Below are positions 32,886 to 43,581 of a stretch of 64,000 bases of DNA, one piece after another (position 1 is the first letter of the stretch; each line of letters starts with the position of its first letter). The notes beneath the pieces were generated by a model, which saw only the letters and a list, made by a program, of their open reading frames with translations, ran no database searches and had not been told where the DNA came from. A program made the position numbers and the translations under genes. Source of the stretch: Cherax quadricarinatus (Eukaryota > Arthropoda > Malacostraca > Decapoda > Parastacidae); assembly GCF_038502225.1 (NCBI RefSeq), contig NC_091325.1, forward strand, positions 34,082,941 through 34,146,940. Direction: 5' to 3'.

Positions 32886-35463
32886 CAAAGTGCTAGTGAC
32901 ACCCCTGCTTTTCATTGGGGGGATGGTGCATCGTCTGCCAAGTCTTTTGCTTTCGTAGTGAGTGATTTTCATGTGCAAGTTCGGTACTAGTCCCTCTAGG
33001 ATTTTCCAGGTGTATATAATCATGTATCTCTCCCTCCTGCGTTCCAGGGAATACAGGTTTAGGAACCTCAAGCGCTCCCAGTAATTGAGGTGTTTTTATC
33101 TCCGTTATGCGTGCCGTGAAAGTTCTCTGTACATTTTCTAGGTCGGCAATTTCACCTGCCTTGAAAGGTGCTGTTAGTGTGCAGCAATATTCCAGCCTAG
33201 ATAGAACAAGTGACCTGAAGAGTGTCATCATGGGCTTGGCCTCCCTAGTTTTGAAGGTTCTCATTATCCATCCTGTCATTTTTCTAGCAGATGCGATTGA
33301 TACAATGTTATGGTCCTTGAAGGTGAGATCCTCCGACATGATCACTCCCAGGTCTTTGACGTTGGTGTTTCGCTCTATTTTGTGGCCAGAATTTGTTTTG
33401 TACTCTGATGAAGATTTAATTTCCTCATGTTTACCATATCTGAGTAATTGAAATTTCTCATCGTTGAACTTCATATTGTTTTCTGCAGCCCACTGAAAGA
33501 TTTGGTTGATGTCTGCCTGGAGCCTTGCAGTGTCTGCAATGGAAGACACTGTCATGCAGATTCGGGTGTCATCTGCAAAGGAAGACACGGTGCTGTGGCT
33601 GACATCCTTGTCTATGTCGGATATGAGGATGAGGAACAAGATGGGAGCGAGTACTGTGCCTTGTGGAACAGAGCTTTTCACCGTAGCTGCCTCGGACTTT
33701 ACTCTGTTGACGACTACTCTCTGTGTTCTGTTAGTGAGGAAATTATAGATCCATCGACCGACTTTTCCTGTTATTCCTTTAGCACGCATTTTGTGCGCTA
33801 TTACGCCATGGTCACACTTGTCGAAGGCTTTTGCAAAGTCTGTATATATTACATCTGCATTCTTTTTGTCTTCTAGTGCATTTAGGACCTTGTCGTAGTG
33901 ATCCAATAGTTGAGACAGACAGGAGCGACCTGTTCTAAACCCATGTTGCCCTGGGTTGTGTAACTGATGGGTTTCTAGATGGGTGGTGATCTTGCTTCTT
34001 AGGACCCTTTCAAAGATTTTTATGATATGGGATGTTAGTGCTATTGGTCTGTAGTTCTTTGCTGTTGCTTTACTGCCCCCTTTGTGGAGTGGGGCTATGT
34101 CTGTTGTTTTTAGTAACTGTGGGACGACCCCCGTGTCCATGCTCCCTCTCCACAGGATGGAAAAGGCTCGTGATAGGGGCTTCTTGCAGTTCTTGATGAA
34201 CACAGAGTTCCATGAGTCTGGCCCTGGGGCAGAGTGCATGGGCATGTCATTTATCGCCTGTTCGAAGTCATTTGGCATCAGGATAACATCGGATAGGCTT
34301 GTGTTAATCAAATTTTGTGGCTCTCTCATAAAAAATTCATTTTGATCTTCGACTCTCAGTCTGGTTAGCGGCTTGCTAAAAACTGAGTCATATTGGGACT
34401 TGAGTAGCTCACTCATTTCCTTGCTGTCATCTGTGTAGGACCCATCTTGTTTAAGTAGGGGCCCAATACTGGACGTTGTTCTCGATTTTGATTTGGCATA
34501 GGAGAAGAAATACTTTGGGTTTCTTTCGATTTCATTTATGGCTTTTAGTTCTTCCCGCGATTCCTGACTCCTAAAGGATTCTTTTAGCTTAAGTTCGATG
34601 CTTGCTATTTCTCTGACCAGTGTCTCCCTACGCATTTCAGATATATTGACCTCTTTTAGCCGCTCTGTTATTCTTTTCCGTCGCCTGTAAAGGGAGCGCC
34701 TGTCTCTTTCTATTTTACATCTACTCCTCCTTTTTCTTAGAGGAATAAGCCTTGTGCATACATCGAGTGCCACCGAGTTAATCTGTTCTAGGCATAAGTT
34801 GGGGTCTGTGTTGCTTAGTATATCTTCCCAGCTTATATCGGTTAGGACTTGGTTTACTTGGTCCCACTTTATGTTTTTGTTATTGAAGTTGAATTTGGTG
34901 AATGCTCCCTCGTGACTAGTCTCATTATGTCGGTCTGGGGCTCCACGCATACATGTCTGAACCTCAATTATGTTGTGATCTGAGTATATTGTTTTTGATA
35001 TGGTGACATTTCTTATCAAATCATCATTGTTAGTGAAGATGAGGTCTAGTGTATTCTCCAGTCTAGTAGGCTCTATTATTTGCTGGTTTAAATTGAATTT
35101 TGTGCAGAGATTTAAAAGCTCGTGTGAATGTGAGTTTTCATCAGAGCTGCCTCCTGGTGTTATTACTGCAACAATATTATTTGCTATATTCCTCCATTTT
35201 AGGTGCCTTAAGTTGAAATCCCCCAGGAGCAAGATGTTGGGTGCAGGAGCTGGAAGATTTTCCAGACAGTGGTCAATTTTTAACAGCTGTTCCTGGAATT
35301 GCTGGGATGTTGAATCCGGAGGCTTGTAGACTACCACAATGACTAGGTTTTGGTTCTCGACCTTTACTGCTAAAACTTCCACTACATCATTTGAGGCATT
35401 AAGCAGTTCTGTGCAAACAAGTGACTCTGCAATGTACAGGCCAACCCCCCCCCCCCCCCTTTT
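32886..35463 (-). mobile_element. CR1/L2-like LINE, truncated at both ends
   Basis: The ORF2 of a CR1/L2-group LINE on the minus strand. The 5' side is cut inside the endonuclease at a run of G (C14-15 on plus, about 35444-35459), next to RTE copy B. The 3' side is cut at about 32886 where Gypsy sequence resumes. No 3' tail is visible. Confidence 0.85.
32893..35382 (-). CDS. CR1/L2-like LINE ORF2 (endonuclease-RT)
   Basis: An 829-codon frame. The endonuclease part has VVYKPPDSTS, LLLGDFNLRH and IYSDHNIIEV; its N-terminus (GLYIAESLVC) extends to about 35455 beyond the first ATG. RT has AKNYRPIALTSHI, VIYTDFAKAFDKCDHG (first Asp), SSVPQGTVLAPILF and VSSFADDTRI (FADD), then the KDLGVIMSEDLTF thumb region. 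A frameshift near 33075 diverts the C-terminus: the family-like ending (LNLYSLERRRERYMIIYTWK) is in the neighbouring frame at 33071-32880. It is not autonomous, but the RT core is intact. Confidence 0.9.
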   Translation of the reverse strand: MEVLAVKVENQNLVIVVVYKPPDSTSQQFQEQLLKIDHCLENLPAPAPNILLLGDFNLRHLKWRNIANNIVAVITPGGSSDENSHSHELLNLCTKFNLNQQIIEPTRLENTLDLIFTNNDDLIRNVTISKTIYSDHNIIEVQTCMRGAPDRHNETSHEGAFTKFNFNNKNIKWDQVNQVLTDISWEDILSNTDPNLCLEQINSVALDVCTRLIPLRKRRSRCKIERDRRSLYRRRKRITERLKEVNISEMRRETLVREIASIELKLKESFRSQESREELKAINEIERNPKYFFSYAKSKSRTTSSIGPLLKQDGSYTDDSKEMSELLKSQYDSVFSKPLTRLRVEDQNEFFMREPQNLINTSLSDVILMPNDFEQAINDMPMHSAPGPDSWNSVFIKNCKKPLSRAFSILWRGSMDTGVVPQLLKTTDIAPLHKGGSKATAKNYRPIALTSHIIKIFERVLRSKITTHLETHQLHNPGQHGFRTGRSCLSQLLDHYDKVLNALEDKKNADVIYTDFAKAFDKCDHGVIAHKMRAKGITGKVGRWIYNFLTNRTQRVVVNRVKSEAATVKSSVPQGTVLAPILFLILISDIDKDVSHSTVSSFADDTRICMTVSSIADTARLQADINQIFQWAAENNMKFNDEKFQLLRYGKHEEIKSSSEYKTNSGHKIERNTNVKDLGVIMSEDLTFKDHNIVSIASARKMTGWIMRTFKTREAKPMMTLFRSLVLSRLEYCCTLTAPFKAGEIADLENVQRTFTARITEIKTPQLLGALEVPKPVFPGTQEGEIHDYIHLENPRGTSTELAHENHSLRKQKTWQTMHHPPNEKQGCH

Positions 35464-35488
35464 GCCTGTTCACTCTGTTACATCTGTA

Positions 35489-36623
35489 GTTTGTTGGATT
35501 ATGTATTGGTAGATAAAAGACTGTTGAGTAGGCTTCAGGATGTACATGTTTATAGAGGGGCCACAGATATATCAGATCAATTTCTAGTTGTAGCTACACT
35601 GAGAGCAAAAGGTAGATGGGATACAAGGAGAATAGAAGCATCAGGGAAGAGAGAGGTGAAGGTTTATAAACTAAAAGAGGAGGCAGTTAGGGTTAGATAT
35701 AAACAGCTATTGGAGGATAGATGGGCTAATGAGAGCATAGGCAATGGGGTCGAAGAGGTATGGGGTAGGTTTAAAAATGTAATGTTAGAGTGTTCAGCAG
35801 AAGTTTGTGGTTACAGGAAAGTGGGTGCAGGAGGGAAGAGGAGCGATTGGTGGAATGATGATGTAAAGAGAGTAGTAAGGGAGAAAAAGTTAGCATATGA
35901 GAAGTTTTTACAAAGTAGAAGTGATGCAAGGAGGGAAGAGTGTATGGAGAAAAAGAGAGAGGTTAAGAGAGTGGTGAAGCAATGTAAAAAGAGAGCAAAT
36001 GAGAGAGTGGGTGATGTTATCAAAAATTTTGTTGAAAATAAGAAAAAGTTTTGGAGTGAGATTAACAAGTTAAGGAAGCCTAGAGAACAAATGGATTTGC
36101 CAGTTAAAAATAGGAGAGGAGAGTTATTAAATGGAGAGTTAGAGGTATTGGAACATGGAAGGAATATTTTGAGGAATTGTTAAATGTTGATGAAGATAGG
36201 GAAGCTGTGATTTCGTGTATAGGGCAAGGAGGAATAACTTCTTGTAGGAGTGAGGAAGAGCCAGTTGTGAGTGTGGAGGAAGTTCGTGAGGCAGTAGGTA
36301 AAATGAAAGGGGGTAAGGCAGCCGGGATATATGGGATAAAGATAGAAATGTTAAAAGCAGGTGGGGATATAGTTTTGGAGTGGTTGGTGCAATTATTTAA
36401 TAAATGTATGGAAGAGGGTAAGGTACCTAGGGATTGGCAGAGAGCATGCATAGTTCCTTTGTATAAAGGCAAAGGGGACAAAAGATAGTGCAAAAATTAT
36501 AGGGGGATAAGTCTGTTGAGTATACCTGGTAATGTGTATGGTAGAGTTATTATTGAAAGAATTAAGAGTAAGATGGAGAATAGGATAGCAGATGAACAAG
36601 GAGGTTTTAGGAAAGGTAGGGGA
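35489..36623 (+). pseudogene. RTE LINE copy B, left part
   Basis: The frame starts at LLDYVLVDKRLLSRLQDV, later in the endonuclease than copy A, and runs to 36183, where a one-base change shifts frame (NILRNC). It continues 36177-36488 and ends KGKGDKR with TAG. The last bases, GGTAGGGGA, are the left target site of the BEL/Pao element; the LINE resumes at 47507. Confidence 0.92.
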
Positions 36624-37800
36624 TGTGGAAAATTTTTAATTTTCCGAAACTATAGCGCCTAATAGGTGTTTTATGTGCCGATATGAGTCAAAATTGTATT
36701 TGAAAAGAGAGTAGAACCAAGAGTTCCCTGTGCGCATGCGCGGATGTGCGGGGGCAGTGGCGGGTTTTGTTTTGAAGGTGGAGAGGAAGTGGAAAAGGCA
36801 TGGAACCACGAAATTGGCATTCACGGCGGCCTAAGGATTAATATAGGCCTCATTTCGTAATAGGAAGTGTCGTAACTGTTCCTGGTGGAGAGTGAGGGAA
36901 CGTGATTTACGGGACCACGATAATAGAGTGGTAAAGGGTGTGAATATGGGTAGGACCGTGGGTGACTGACGCGTCGTCCTGGACTGTGTCCCGGGGAAAA
37001 TTACCCTTGGTTTAATCATCACTCATCGGTCTCAGATCTTAATGGAGTGATCTCTAATGTGTATAATAATTATGAGACATTAAATCGTCTTGTGAATTGT
37101 AATGTAATTAATGATAATAACGCTAAGTTAAGAGAATGCGTGAAGTGAAATAAGTCGTTTTGCTCCGAGTGAACACGTTAGACCTCGTTGTTATCGAGAC
37201 GAGGAAAGTGAAGCTCCTTGAGTCACGACTTCTAAAGCAGGACAAACCAACGGATACCTCGTCCTGCTGGAATGAGAACCGTGTCGGTGTAGCAGGACAT
37301 CGAAATGAGATGGTGAATGGAGGAAATAAGGAGTATCAATCACCCACAGTTAAGTAACCCTTCTAGTTATAACAGACTTAGGCTGGCCAGTTGTGGTATG
37401 TTGTAATTAGATAGGTTATGAGTGATCCAGCTACATCAAGTGACCACCAGAGAACATCTGGTAAGTGGTGGGATTATGTACAAATGTTTTCCTTGATGGA
37501 TGTATCCAGGTGTATCCTACCCCCCCCTTCATTCAGCTAAACTAATATAATCTATACAGTCCACAATTAATTAGTAGCACCGTACTTGTGGGTGCTATCC
37601 AATCCATACTGGTCTCGGATAGATATGGATAAGATTGTGAGGTCGAGGGGACCACTTGCCGCGACCAGAGGTGGTTAAGTTTTCTCACATGTCTACACGG
37701 GGTGACTACGGTAAACAATATGGTTGTCTCCCAATGAGATTACTTGTATGTATATAATGTTGAGGTACATACAGGTAAGCACCCTATAAAATTTTCCACA
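36624..37800 (+). repeat. BEL/Pao 5' LTR, 1177 bp
   Basis: It starts TGTGGAAAATT and ends AATTTTCCACA, a perfect 11-bp inverted terminus with TG...CA. It is the same as 46377-47506 with roughly 20 scattered substitutions by eye and about 50 extra bases near its 3' end (around 37711-37765) lacking in the other LTR. Confidence 0.95.
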
Positions 37801-37819
37801 GCTATTGTCAATGTGATAA

Positions 37820-37846
37820 TTTGTGAATACTCTGCTGATTTGTTAT

Positions 37847-37886
<40 letters not shown>

Positions 37887-37932
37887 TGTATAAATCAACA
37901 TATGAAGTATATATATATATGTTGTTGGTACC

Positions 37933-37964
<32 letters not shown>

Positions 37965-37965
37965 T
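37820..37965. repeat. (AT)n-rich tract between 5' LTR and LINE C
   Basis: Interrupted AT and TATG runs. This may be expansion at the LINE C 3' tail or insertion site. Confidence 0.75.
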
Positions 37966-38230
37966 TATTTATTTTTTTTTTTTTTTTATTATCACACCGG
38001 CCGATTCCCACCAAGGCAGGGTGGCCCGAAAAAGAAAAACTTTCACCATCATTCACTCCATCACTGTCTTGCCAGAAGGGTGCTTTACACTACAGTTTTT
38101 AAACTGCAACATTAACACCCCTCCTTCAGAGTGCAGGCACTGTACTTCCCATCTCCAGGACTCAAGTCCGGCCTGCCGGTTTCCCTGAACCCCTTCATAA
38201 ATGTTACTTTGCTCACACTCCAACAGCACG

Positions 38231-41137
38231 TCAAGTATTAAAAACCATTTGTCTCCATTCACTCCTATCAAACACGCTCACGCATGCCTGCTGGAAGTCC
38301 AAGCCCCTCGCACACAAAACCTCCTTTACCCCCTCCCTCCAACCCTTCCTAGGCCGACCCCTACCCCGCCTTCCTTCCACTACAGACTGATACACTCTTG
38401 AAGTCATTCTGTTTCGCTCCATTCTCTCTACATGTCCGAACCACCTCAACAACCCTTCCTCAGCCCTCTGGACAACAGTTTTGGTAATCCCGCACCTCCT
38501 CCTAACTTCCAAACTACGAATTCTCTGCATTATATTCACACCACACATTGCCCTCAGACATGACATCTCCACTGCCTCCAGCCTTCTCCTCGCTGCAACA
38601 TTCATCACCCACGCTTCACACCCATATAAGAGCGTTGGTAAAACTATACTCTCATACATTCCCCTCTTTGCCTCCAAGGACAAAGTTCTTTGTCTCCACA
38701 GACTCCTAAGTGCACCACTCACTCTTTTTCCCTCATCAATTCTATGATTCACCTCATCTTTCATAGACCCATCCGCTGACACGTCCACTCCCAAATATCT
38801 GAATACGTTCACCTCCTCCATACTCTCTCCCTCCAATCTGATATTCAATCTTTCATCACCTAATCTTTTTGTTATCCTCATAACCTTACTCTTTCCTGTA
38901 TTCACCTTTAATTTTCTTCTTTTGCACACCCTACCAAATTCATCCACCAATCTCTGCAACTTCTCTTCAGAATCTCCCAAGAGCACAGTGTCATCAGCAA
39001 AGAGCAGCTGTGACAACTCCCACTTTGTGTGTGATTCTTTATCTTTTAACTCCACGCCTCTTGCCAAGACCCTCGCATTTACTTCTCTTACAACCCCATC
39101 TATAAATATATTAAACAACCACGGTGACATCACACATCCTTGTCTAAGGCCTACTTTTACTGGGAAAAAATTTCCCTCTTTCCTACATACTCTAACTTGA
39201 GCCTCACTATCCTCGTAAAAACTCTTCACTGCTTTCAGTAACCTACCTCCTACACCATACACTTGCAACATCTGCCACATTGCCCCCCTATCCACCCTGT
39301 CATACGCCTTTTCCAAATCCATAAATGCCACAAAGACCTCTTTAGCCTTATCTAAATACTGTTCACTTATATGTTTCACTGTAAACACCTGGTCCACACA
39401 CCCCCTACCTTTCCTAAAGCCTCCTTGTTCATCTGCTATCCTATTCTCCGTCTTACTCTTAATTCTTTCAATTATAACTCTACCATACACTTTACCAGGT
39501 ACACTCAACAGACTTATCCCCCTATAATTTTTGCACTCTCTTTTATCCCCTTTGCCTTTATACAAAGGAACTATGCATGCTCTCTGCCAATCCCTAGGTA
39601 CCTTACCCTCTTCCATACATTTATTAAATAATTGCACCAACCACTCCAAAACTATATCCCCACCTGCTTTTAACATTTCTATCTTTATCCCATCAATCCC
39701 GGCTGCCTTACCCCCTTTCATTTTACCTACTGCCTCACGAACTTCCCCCACACTCACAACTGGCTCTTCCTCACTCCTACAAGATGTTATTCCTCCTTGC
39801 CCTATACACGAAATCACAGCTTCCCTATCTTCATCAACATTTAACAATTCCTCAAAATATTCCTTCCATCTTCCCAATACCTCTAACTCTCCATTTAATA
39901 ACTCTCCTCTCCTATTTTTAACTGACAAATCCATTTGTTCTCTAGGCTTTCTTAACTTGTTAATCTCACTCCAAAACTTTTTCTTATTTTCAACAAAATT
40001 TGTTGATAACATCTCACCCACTCTCTCATTTGCTCTCTTTTTACATTGCTTCACCACTCTCTTAACTTCTCTCTTTTTCTCCATATACTCTTCCCTCCTT
40101 GCATCACTTCTACTTTGTAAAAACTTCTCATATGCTAACTTTTTCTCCCTTACTACTCTCTTTACATCATCATTCCACCAATCGCTCCTCTTCCCTCCTG
40201 CACCCACTTTCCTGTAACCACAAACTTCTGCTGAACACTCTAACACTACATTTTTAAACCTACCCCATACCTCTTCGACCCCATTGCCTATGCTCTCATT
40301 AGCCCATCTATCCTCCAATAGCTGTTTATATCTTACCCTAACTGCCTCCTCTTTTAGTTTATAAACCTTCACCTCTCTCTTCCCTGATGCTTCTATTCTC
40401 CTTGTATCCCATCTACCTTTTACTCTCAGTGTAGCTACAACTAGAAAGTGATCTGATATATCTGTGGCCCCTCTATAAACATGTACATCCTGAAGTCTAC
40501 TCAACAGTCTTTTATCTACCAATACATAATCCAACAAACTACTGTCATTTCGCCCTACATCATATCGTGTATACTTATTTATCCTCTTTTTCTTAAAATA
40601 TGTATTACCTATAACTAAACCCCTTTCTATACAAAGTTCAATCAAAGGGCTCCCATTATCATTTACACCTGGCACCCCAAACTTACCTACCACACCCTCT
40701 CTAAAAGTTTCTCCTACTTTAGCATTCAAGTCCCCTACCACAATTACTCTCTCACTTGGTTCAAAGGCTCCTATACATTCACTTAACATCTCCCAAAATC
40801 TCTCTCTCTCCTCTGCATTCCTCTCTTCTCCAGGTGCATACACGCTTATTATGACCCACTTCTCGCATCCAACCTTTACTTTAATCCACATAATTCTTGA
40901 ATTTACACATTCATATTCTCTTTTCTCCTTCCATAACTGATCATTTAACATTACTGCTACCCCTTCCTTTGCTCTAACTCTCTCAGATACTCCAGATTTA
41001 ATCCCATTTATTTCCCCCCACTGAAACTCTCCTACCCCCTTCAGCTTTGTTTCGCTTAGGGCCAGGACATCCAACTTCTTTTCATTCATAACATCAGCAA
41101 TCATCTGTTTCTTGTCATCCGCACTACATCCACGCAC
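38231..41137 (-). CDS. RTE LINE ORF (endonuclease-RT), copy C, intact
   Basis: An uninterrupted 968-codon frame. The APE endonuclease has LALSETKLKG (metal ligand Glu), VIVVGDLNAKVG and ISDHFLVVATL. RT has AFMDLEKAYDRVDRG, GLRQGCVMSPW and LLFADDTVLL. The tail has LRWFGHVERM and GRPRKGW. Both catalytic centres look complete. The listed start is GTG, not ATG; the frame stays open upstream through IKLGCLNVRG, which belongs to the endonuclease fold, with no in-frame ATG before it. The first ATG inside (QMIADVM) would cut that strand off, so the real start is unclear. Such proteins are often mis-annotated as craniofacial development protein 2-like. Confidence 0.95.
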   Translation of the reverse strand: MRGCSADDKKQMIADVMNEKKLDVLALSETKLKGVGEFQWGEINGIKSGVSERVRAKEGVAVMLNDQLWKEKREYECVNSRIMWIKVKVGCEKWVIISVYAPGEERNAEERERFWEMLSECIGAFEPSERVIVVGDLNAKVGETFREGVVGKFGVPGVNDNGSPLIELCIERGLVIGNTYFKKKRINKYTRYDVGRNDSSLLDYVLVDKRLLSRLQDVHVYRGATDISDHFLVVATLRVKGRWDTRRIEASGKREVKVYKLKEEAVRVRYKQLLEDRWANESIGNGVEEVWGRFKNVVLECSAEVCGYRKVGAGGKRSDWWNDDVKRVVREKKLAYEKFLQSRSDARREEYMEKKREVKRVVKQCKKRANERVGEMLSTNFVENKKKFWSEINKLRKPREQMDLSVKNRRGELLNGELEVLGRWKEYFEELLNVDEDREAVISCIGQGGITSCRSEEEPVVSVGEVREAVGKMKGGKAAGIDGIKIEMLKAGGDIVLEWLVQLFNKCMEEGKVPRDWQRACIVPLYKGKGDKRECKNYRGISLLSVPGKVYGRVIIERIKSKTENRIADEQGGFRKGRGCVDQVFTVKHISEQYLDKAKEVFVAFMDLEKAYDRVDRGAMWQMLQVYGVGGRLLKAVKSFYEDSEAQVRVCRKEGNFFPVKVGLRQGCVMSPWLFNIFIDGVVREVNARVLARGVELKDKESHTKWELSQLLFADDTVLLGDSEEKLQRLVDEFGRVCKRRKLKVNTGKSKVMRITKRLGDERLNIRLEGESMEEVNVFRYLGVDVSADGSMKDEVNHRIDEGKRVSGALRSLWRQRTLSLEAKRGMYESIVLPTLLYGCEAWVMNVAARRRLEAVEMSCLRAMCGVNIMQRIRSLEVRRRCGITKTVVQRAEEGLLRWFGHVERMERNRMTSRVYQSVVEGRRGRGRPRKGWREGVKEVLCARGLDFQQACVSVFDRSEWRQMVFNT

Positions 41138-41457
41138 ATTTAAGCAACCCAGTTTTATAAAGTTTTTCTTCTTCTCTTTTTTAGTAATTGTATACAGGAG
41201 AAGGGGTTACTAGCCCATTGCTCCCGGCATTTTAGTCGCCTCATACGACACGCATGGCTTACGGAGGAAAGATTCTTTTCCACTTCCCCATGGACAATAG
41301 AAGAAATAAAAAAGAACAAGAGCTATTTAGAAAAAGGAGAAAAACCTAGATGTATGTATATATATATATGCATGTGCGTGTCTGTGAAGTGTGACCAAAG
41401 TGTAAGTAGGAGTAGCAAGATATCCCTGTTATCTTAGCGTGTTTATGAGACAGAATT
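41138..41457 (-). other. RTE LINE C 5'UTR
   Basis: It matches 24120-24388 in reverse: TGTCTCATAAACACGC, CTTGCTACTCCTACTTACAC and GCCGGGAGCAATGGGCTAGT. LINE 5'UTRs act as internal promoters; no specific box is visible here. Confidence 0.8.
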
Positions 41458-41461
41458 ATGC

Positions 41462-42910
41462 TATTTAAAGGGACAAGTAAGGGGAGATGCGCATGTTCTC
41501 ATACAAGCATTCCCAAATGTAGATGACTCCTATAGTGAGGCAGTTGACTTGTTGGAGGTCACTTACGGTAACTTGGAGCAAAGTAGGCTGGACCTAGTAG
41601 CTAATTTGGCTAATTTGAAGACTCCAGATCACAACCGCAACAGCTTACAGCAATTTAGGATCAAACTAGAAAGCACTCTTAAGACCTTGAGTAATAAATA
41701 TGATCTGGAGGGAGCAGAGTGGTTGTTGAGTGCCTTGATTCAGAATAAATTGAACCACAAGACCATAGAGTGGTTATCTAACAGATATCACAAGGGTTAC
41801 TTCAGGTTGGAAGAAATAAGAGTGGGACTGCAAGAGCTAATTGTCCAACTGCAGACCAGCCAACCCATTACCTCTAGGAATACCACATCTACAGACCCCA
41901 GTGCACCTGCCAAGTTCCACAAAGGGAAACCTTATCCTAATATCAATAATCCTAAGCCACCTACTACACGGGGTTACGTAGGCACGTATCAAGTGACAGG
42001 TGCCAGTTATAGTGGTTCTCCACCTCCAAGCAAGAGGAGGAAGTACCACAATAAGGGTAGCCCAGTTGATAAGAGGTCAGGCAAAGAAAGGAGAGATTGT
42101 ATCTTCTGCAACGGTACTCATTTCTCTAAGAACTGTAATGCCTATAATTCATGGGATGTTAAAGTGGAAAGATTGGAAGAGCTTGCTAGATGTATCAGGT
42201 GTCTAGGAAATCATAATGTAAGGGATTGCCGTGCTAACTTGCACTATTGTTATCAGTGTAACAAGGGAAGACACCACATAGCTATGTGTAAGGGCAGATC
42301 TAATCGTAATGATGGTAACAATAGTACTGATAGTGATAATAACCCGGACACAACAGTAGCCCACGTAAAGATTGCAGCTAACGTCGGTAATGATGGCCTA
42401 GCTGAGGTAGCTTTGCCTGTGTTGGATGTGGTGATTAATGATAAACGGCGTAAATCCAAAACTGTAACAGCATTACTGGATCAGGGATCACAACGTACCT
42501 TCATAAAACGTAACTGCCTTAATGGGATGAAGGTACAAATGGGAGATCCTGCTATACTCAAGCTATCTGGCTTTCTCTCGAATAAGAAGGCCCAGTCATA
42601 CGACACTGTTTATGTAACTGTCCGGCTGGGCAATGAGAGAAAACGTATTAATGCCGTAATTGTGGATAGGCTCCCAGAGAAAATATCTACAATAGGGCTT
42701 GGTAACGCTACTGAAAGGCTTTCGAGTAAGGTAGATTTGGCGCCTTCTGGTATAAATAATGATTCGGTGGGGCCAATAGATATTTTGATAGGTAGTGACC
42801 ATTATGCCACCTTTGTAAAGGGTATGACAAAGAAATGTGGAGTCACCCTTCTAAGGACCGCAGGAGGTCACGTGATGTATGGCAGGCTTCCTCGTACTGA
42901 TAATGAATGA
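41462..42910 (+). pseudogene. BEL/Pao gag
   Basis: The frame is open from 41462 (YLKGQVRGDAHVLIQAF, just before the listed TTG at 41549) and is cut by LINE C upstream. It has the BEL gag region (LVANLANLKTPDHNRNSLQQ), a proline/threonine linker, then zinc-binding clusters (CIFCNGTHFSKNC, CIRCLGNHNVRDC, CYQCNKGRHHIAMC). The C-terminal part is the pepsin-like protease: VTALLDQGSQRTFIKR with DQGS at the active-site position and IDILIGSDHYATF. A TGA at 42908-42910 ends the frame, with pol following in the same frame. Confidence 0.9.
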
Positions 42911-43558
42911 CTGGAGGAATCCATAAATACAGTTACGGTGTGTCTTACTCATGAAGTATCACCCCAGTATAAATACACTTCAATAGAGGATGAAGTTGAA
43001 CCTGTGTATAAATTATGGGAATTGGACAGCATAGGGATCAATGTAAATGAAGAAAGTCCAGATGATTCCTTTACTCAGGAACAATACCAGAAGGATGTTA
43101 AATTTGAATCTGGACAATACTGGGTGAGACTTCCGTGGAAGCTGAACCATCCAGACCTACCAACTAATTACCGGATGGCGTATGGACAATTAAAGGCTCA
43201 GCTCCACGAATTGAGCAAGACACCAGAACTGTTGACTGCTTACGATGATATAATTAATGAGCAGTTAAATAATAAATTCATAGAGGAGGTACCTCCCGAG
43301 CAAACCCAGATTTATGGTCACTATTTGCCACACCACGGAGTGAAGAAGGATTCTAAGACCACTCCTCTGAGGATTGTGTTCAATTGTAGTGCCAGGAGTA
43401 ATAAAAGTGTACCTAGTTTGAATGACTGTTTGATGACAGGTCCGTCGTTGACGGAAAAACTGGGAGACATACTATTAAACTTCAGCTGCAGGAAGCTGAC
43501 CGGGATTGCACTAGGTTCTTATGGCCCGAGAATCCTAGTGACCCACTTAGTCCCCTGA
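42911..43558 (+). pseudogene. BEL/Pao pol, N-terminal RT part
   Basis: It continues the gag frame after one TGA. It holds LWELDSIGI and HYLPHHGVKKDSKTTPLRIVF, the beginning of the BEL RT, and LNDCLMTGPSLTEKLGDIL. Near 43480-43500 a short deletion removes the block with the first catalytic Asp and shifts the frame; the frame then ends at 43558. RT blocks resume in the next frame (TRFLWPENPSDPLSPLKTF). RT in this copy is dead. Confidence 0.88.
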
Positions 43559-43581
43559 AGACTTTTCGCTTCAGGAGTGTA

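Larger units (their letters stand above)
37966..41457 (-). mobile_element. RTE LINE copy C, near full length
   Basis: A minus-strand RTE LINE with part of its 5'UTR (41138-41457), a single long frame, a 3'UTR and an A-rich/TTATT tail at 37966-37990. Relative to the 5'UTR fragments at 21558 and 24043 it lacks the outermost 70-100 bases. It is inserted in the BEL/Pao element: gag is open right up to 41462. Confidence 0.95.

Noticed and set aside
39531..40217. 228-residue frame opposite RTE copy C, and its counterpart opposite copy A
   Set aside because: It is the antisense shadow of the conserved LINE frame and shares its composition bias.
38231..41137. Host gene craniofacial development protein 2
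   Set aside because: The protein has LINE endonuclease and RT motifs with a LINE 3'UTR and tail; the host name is a common mis-annotation.
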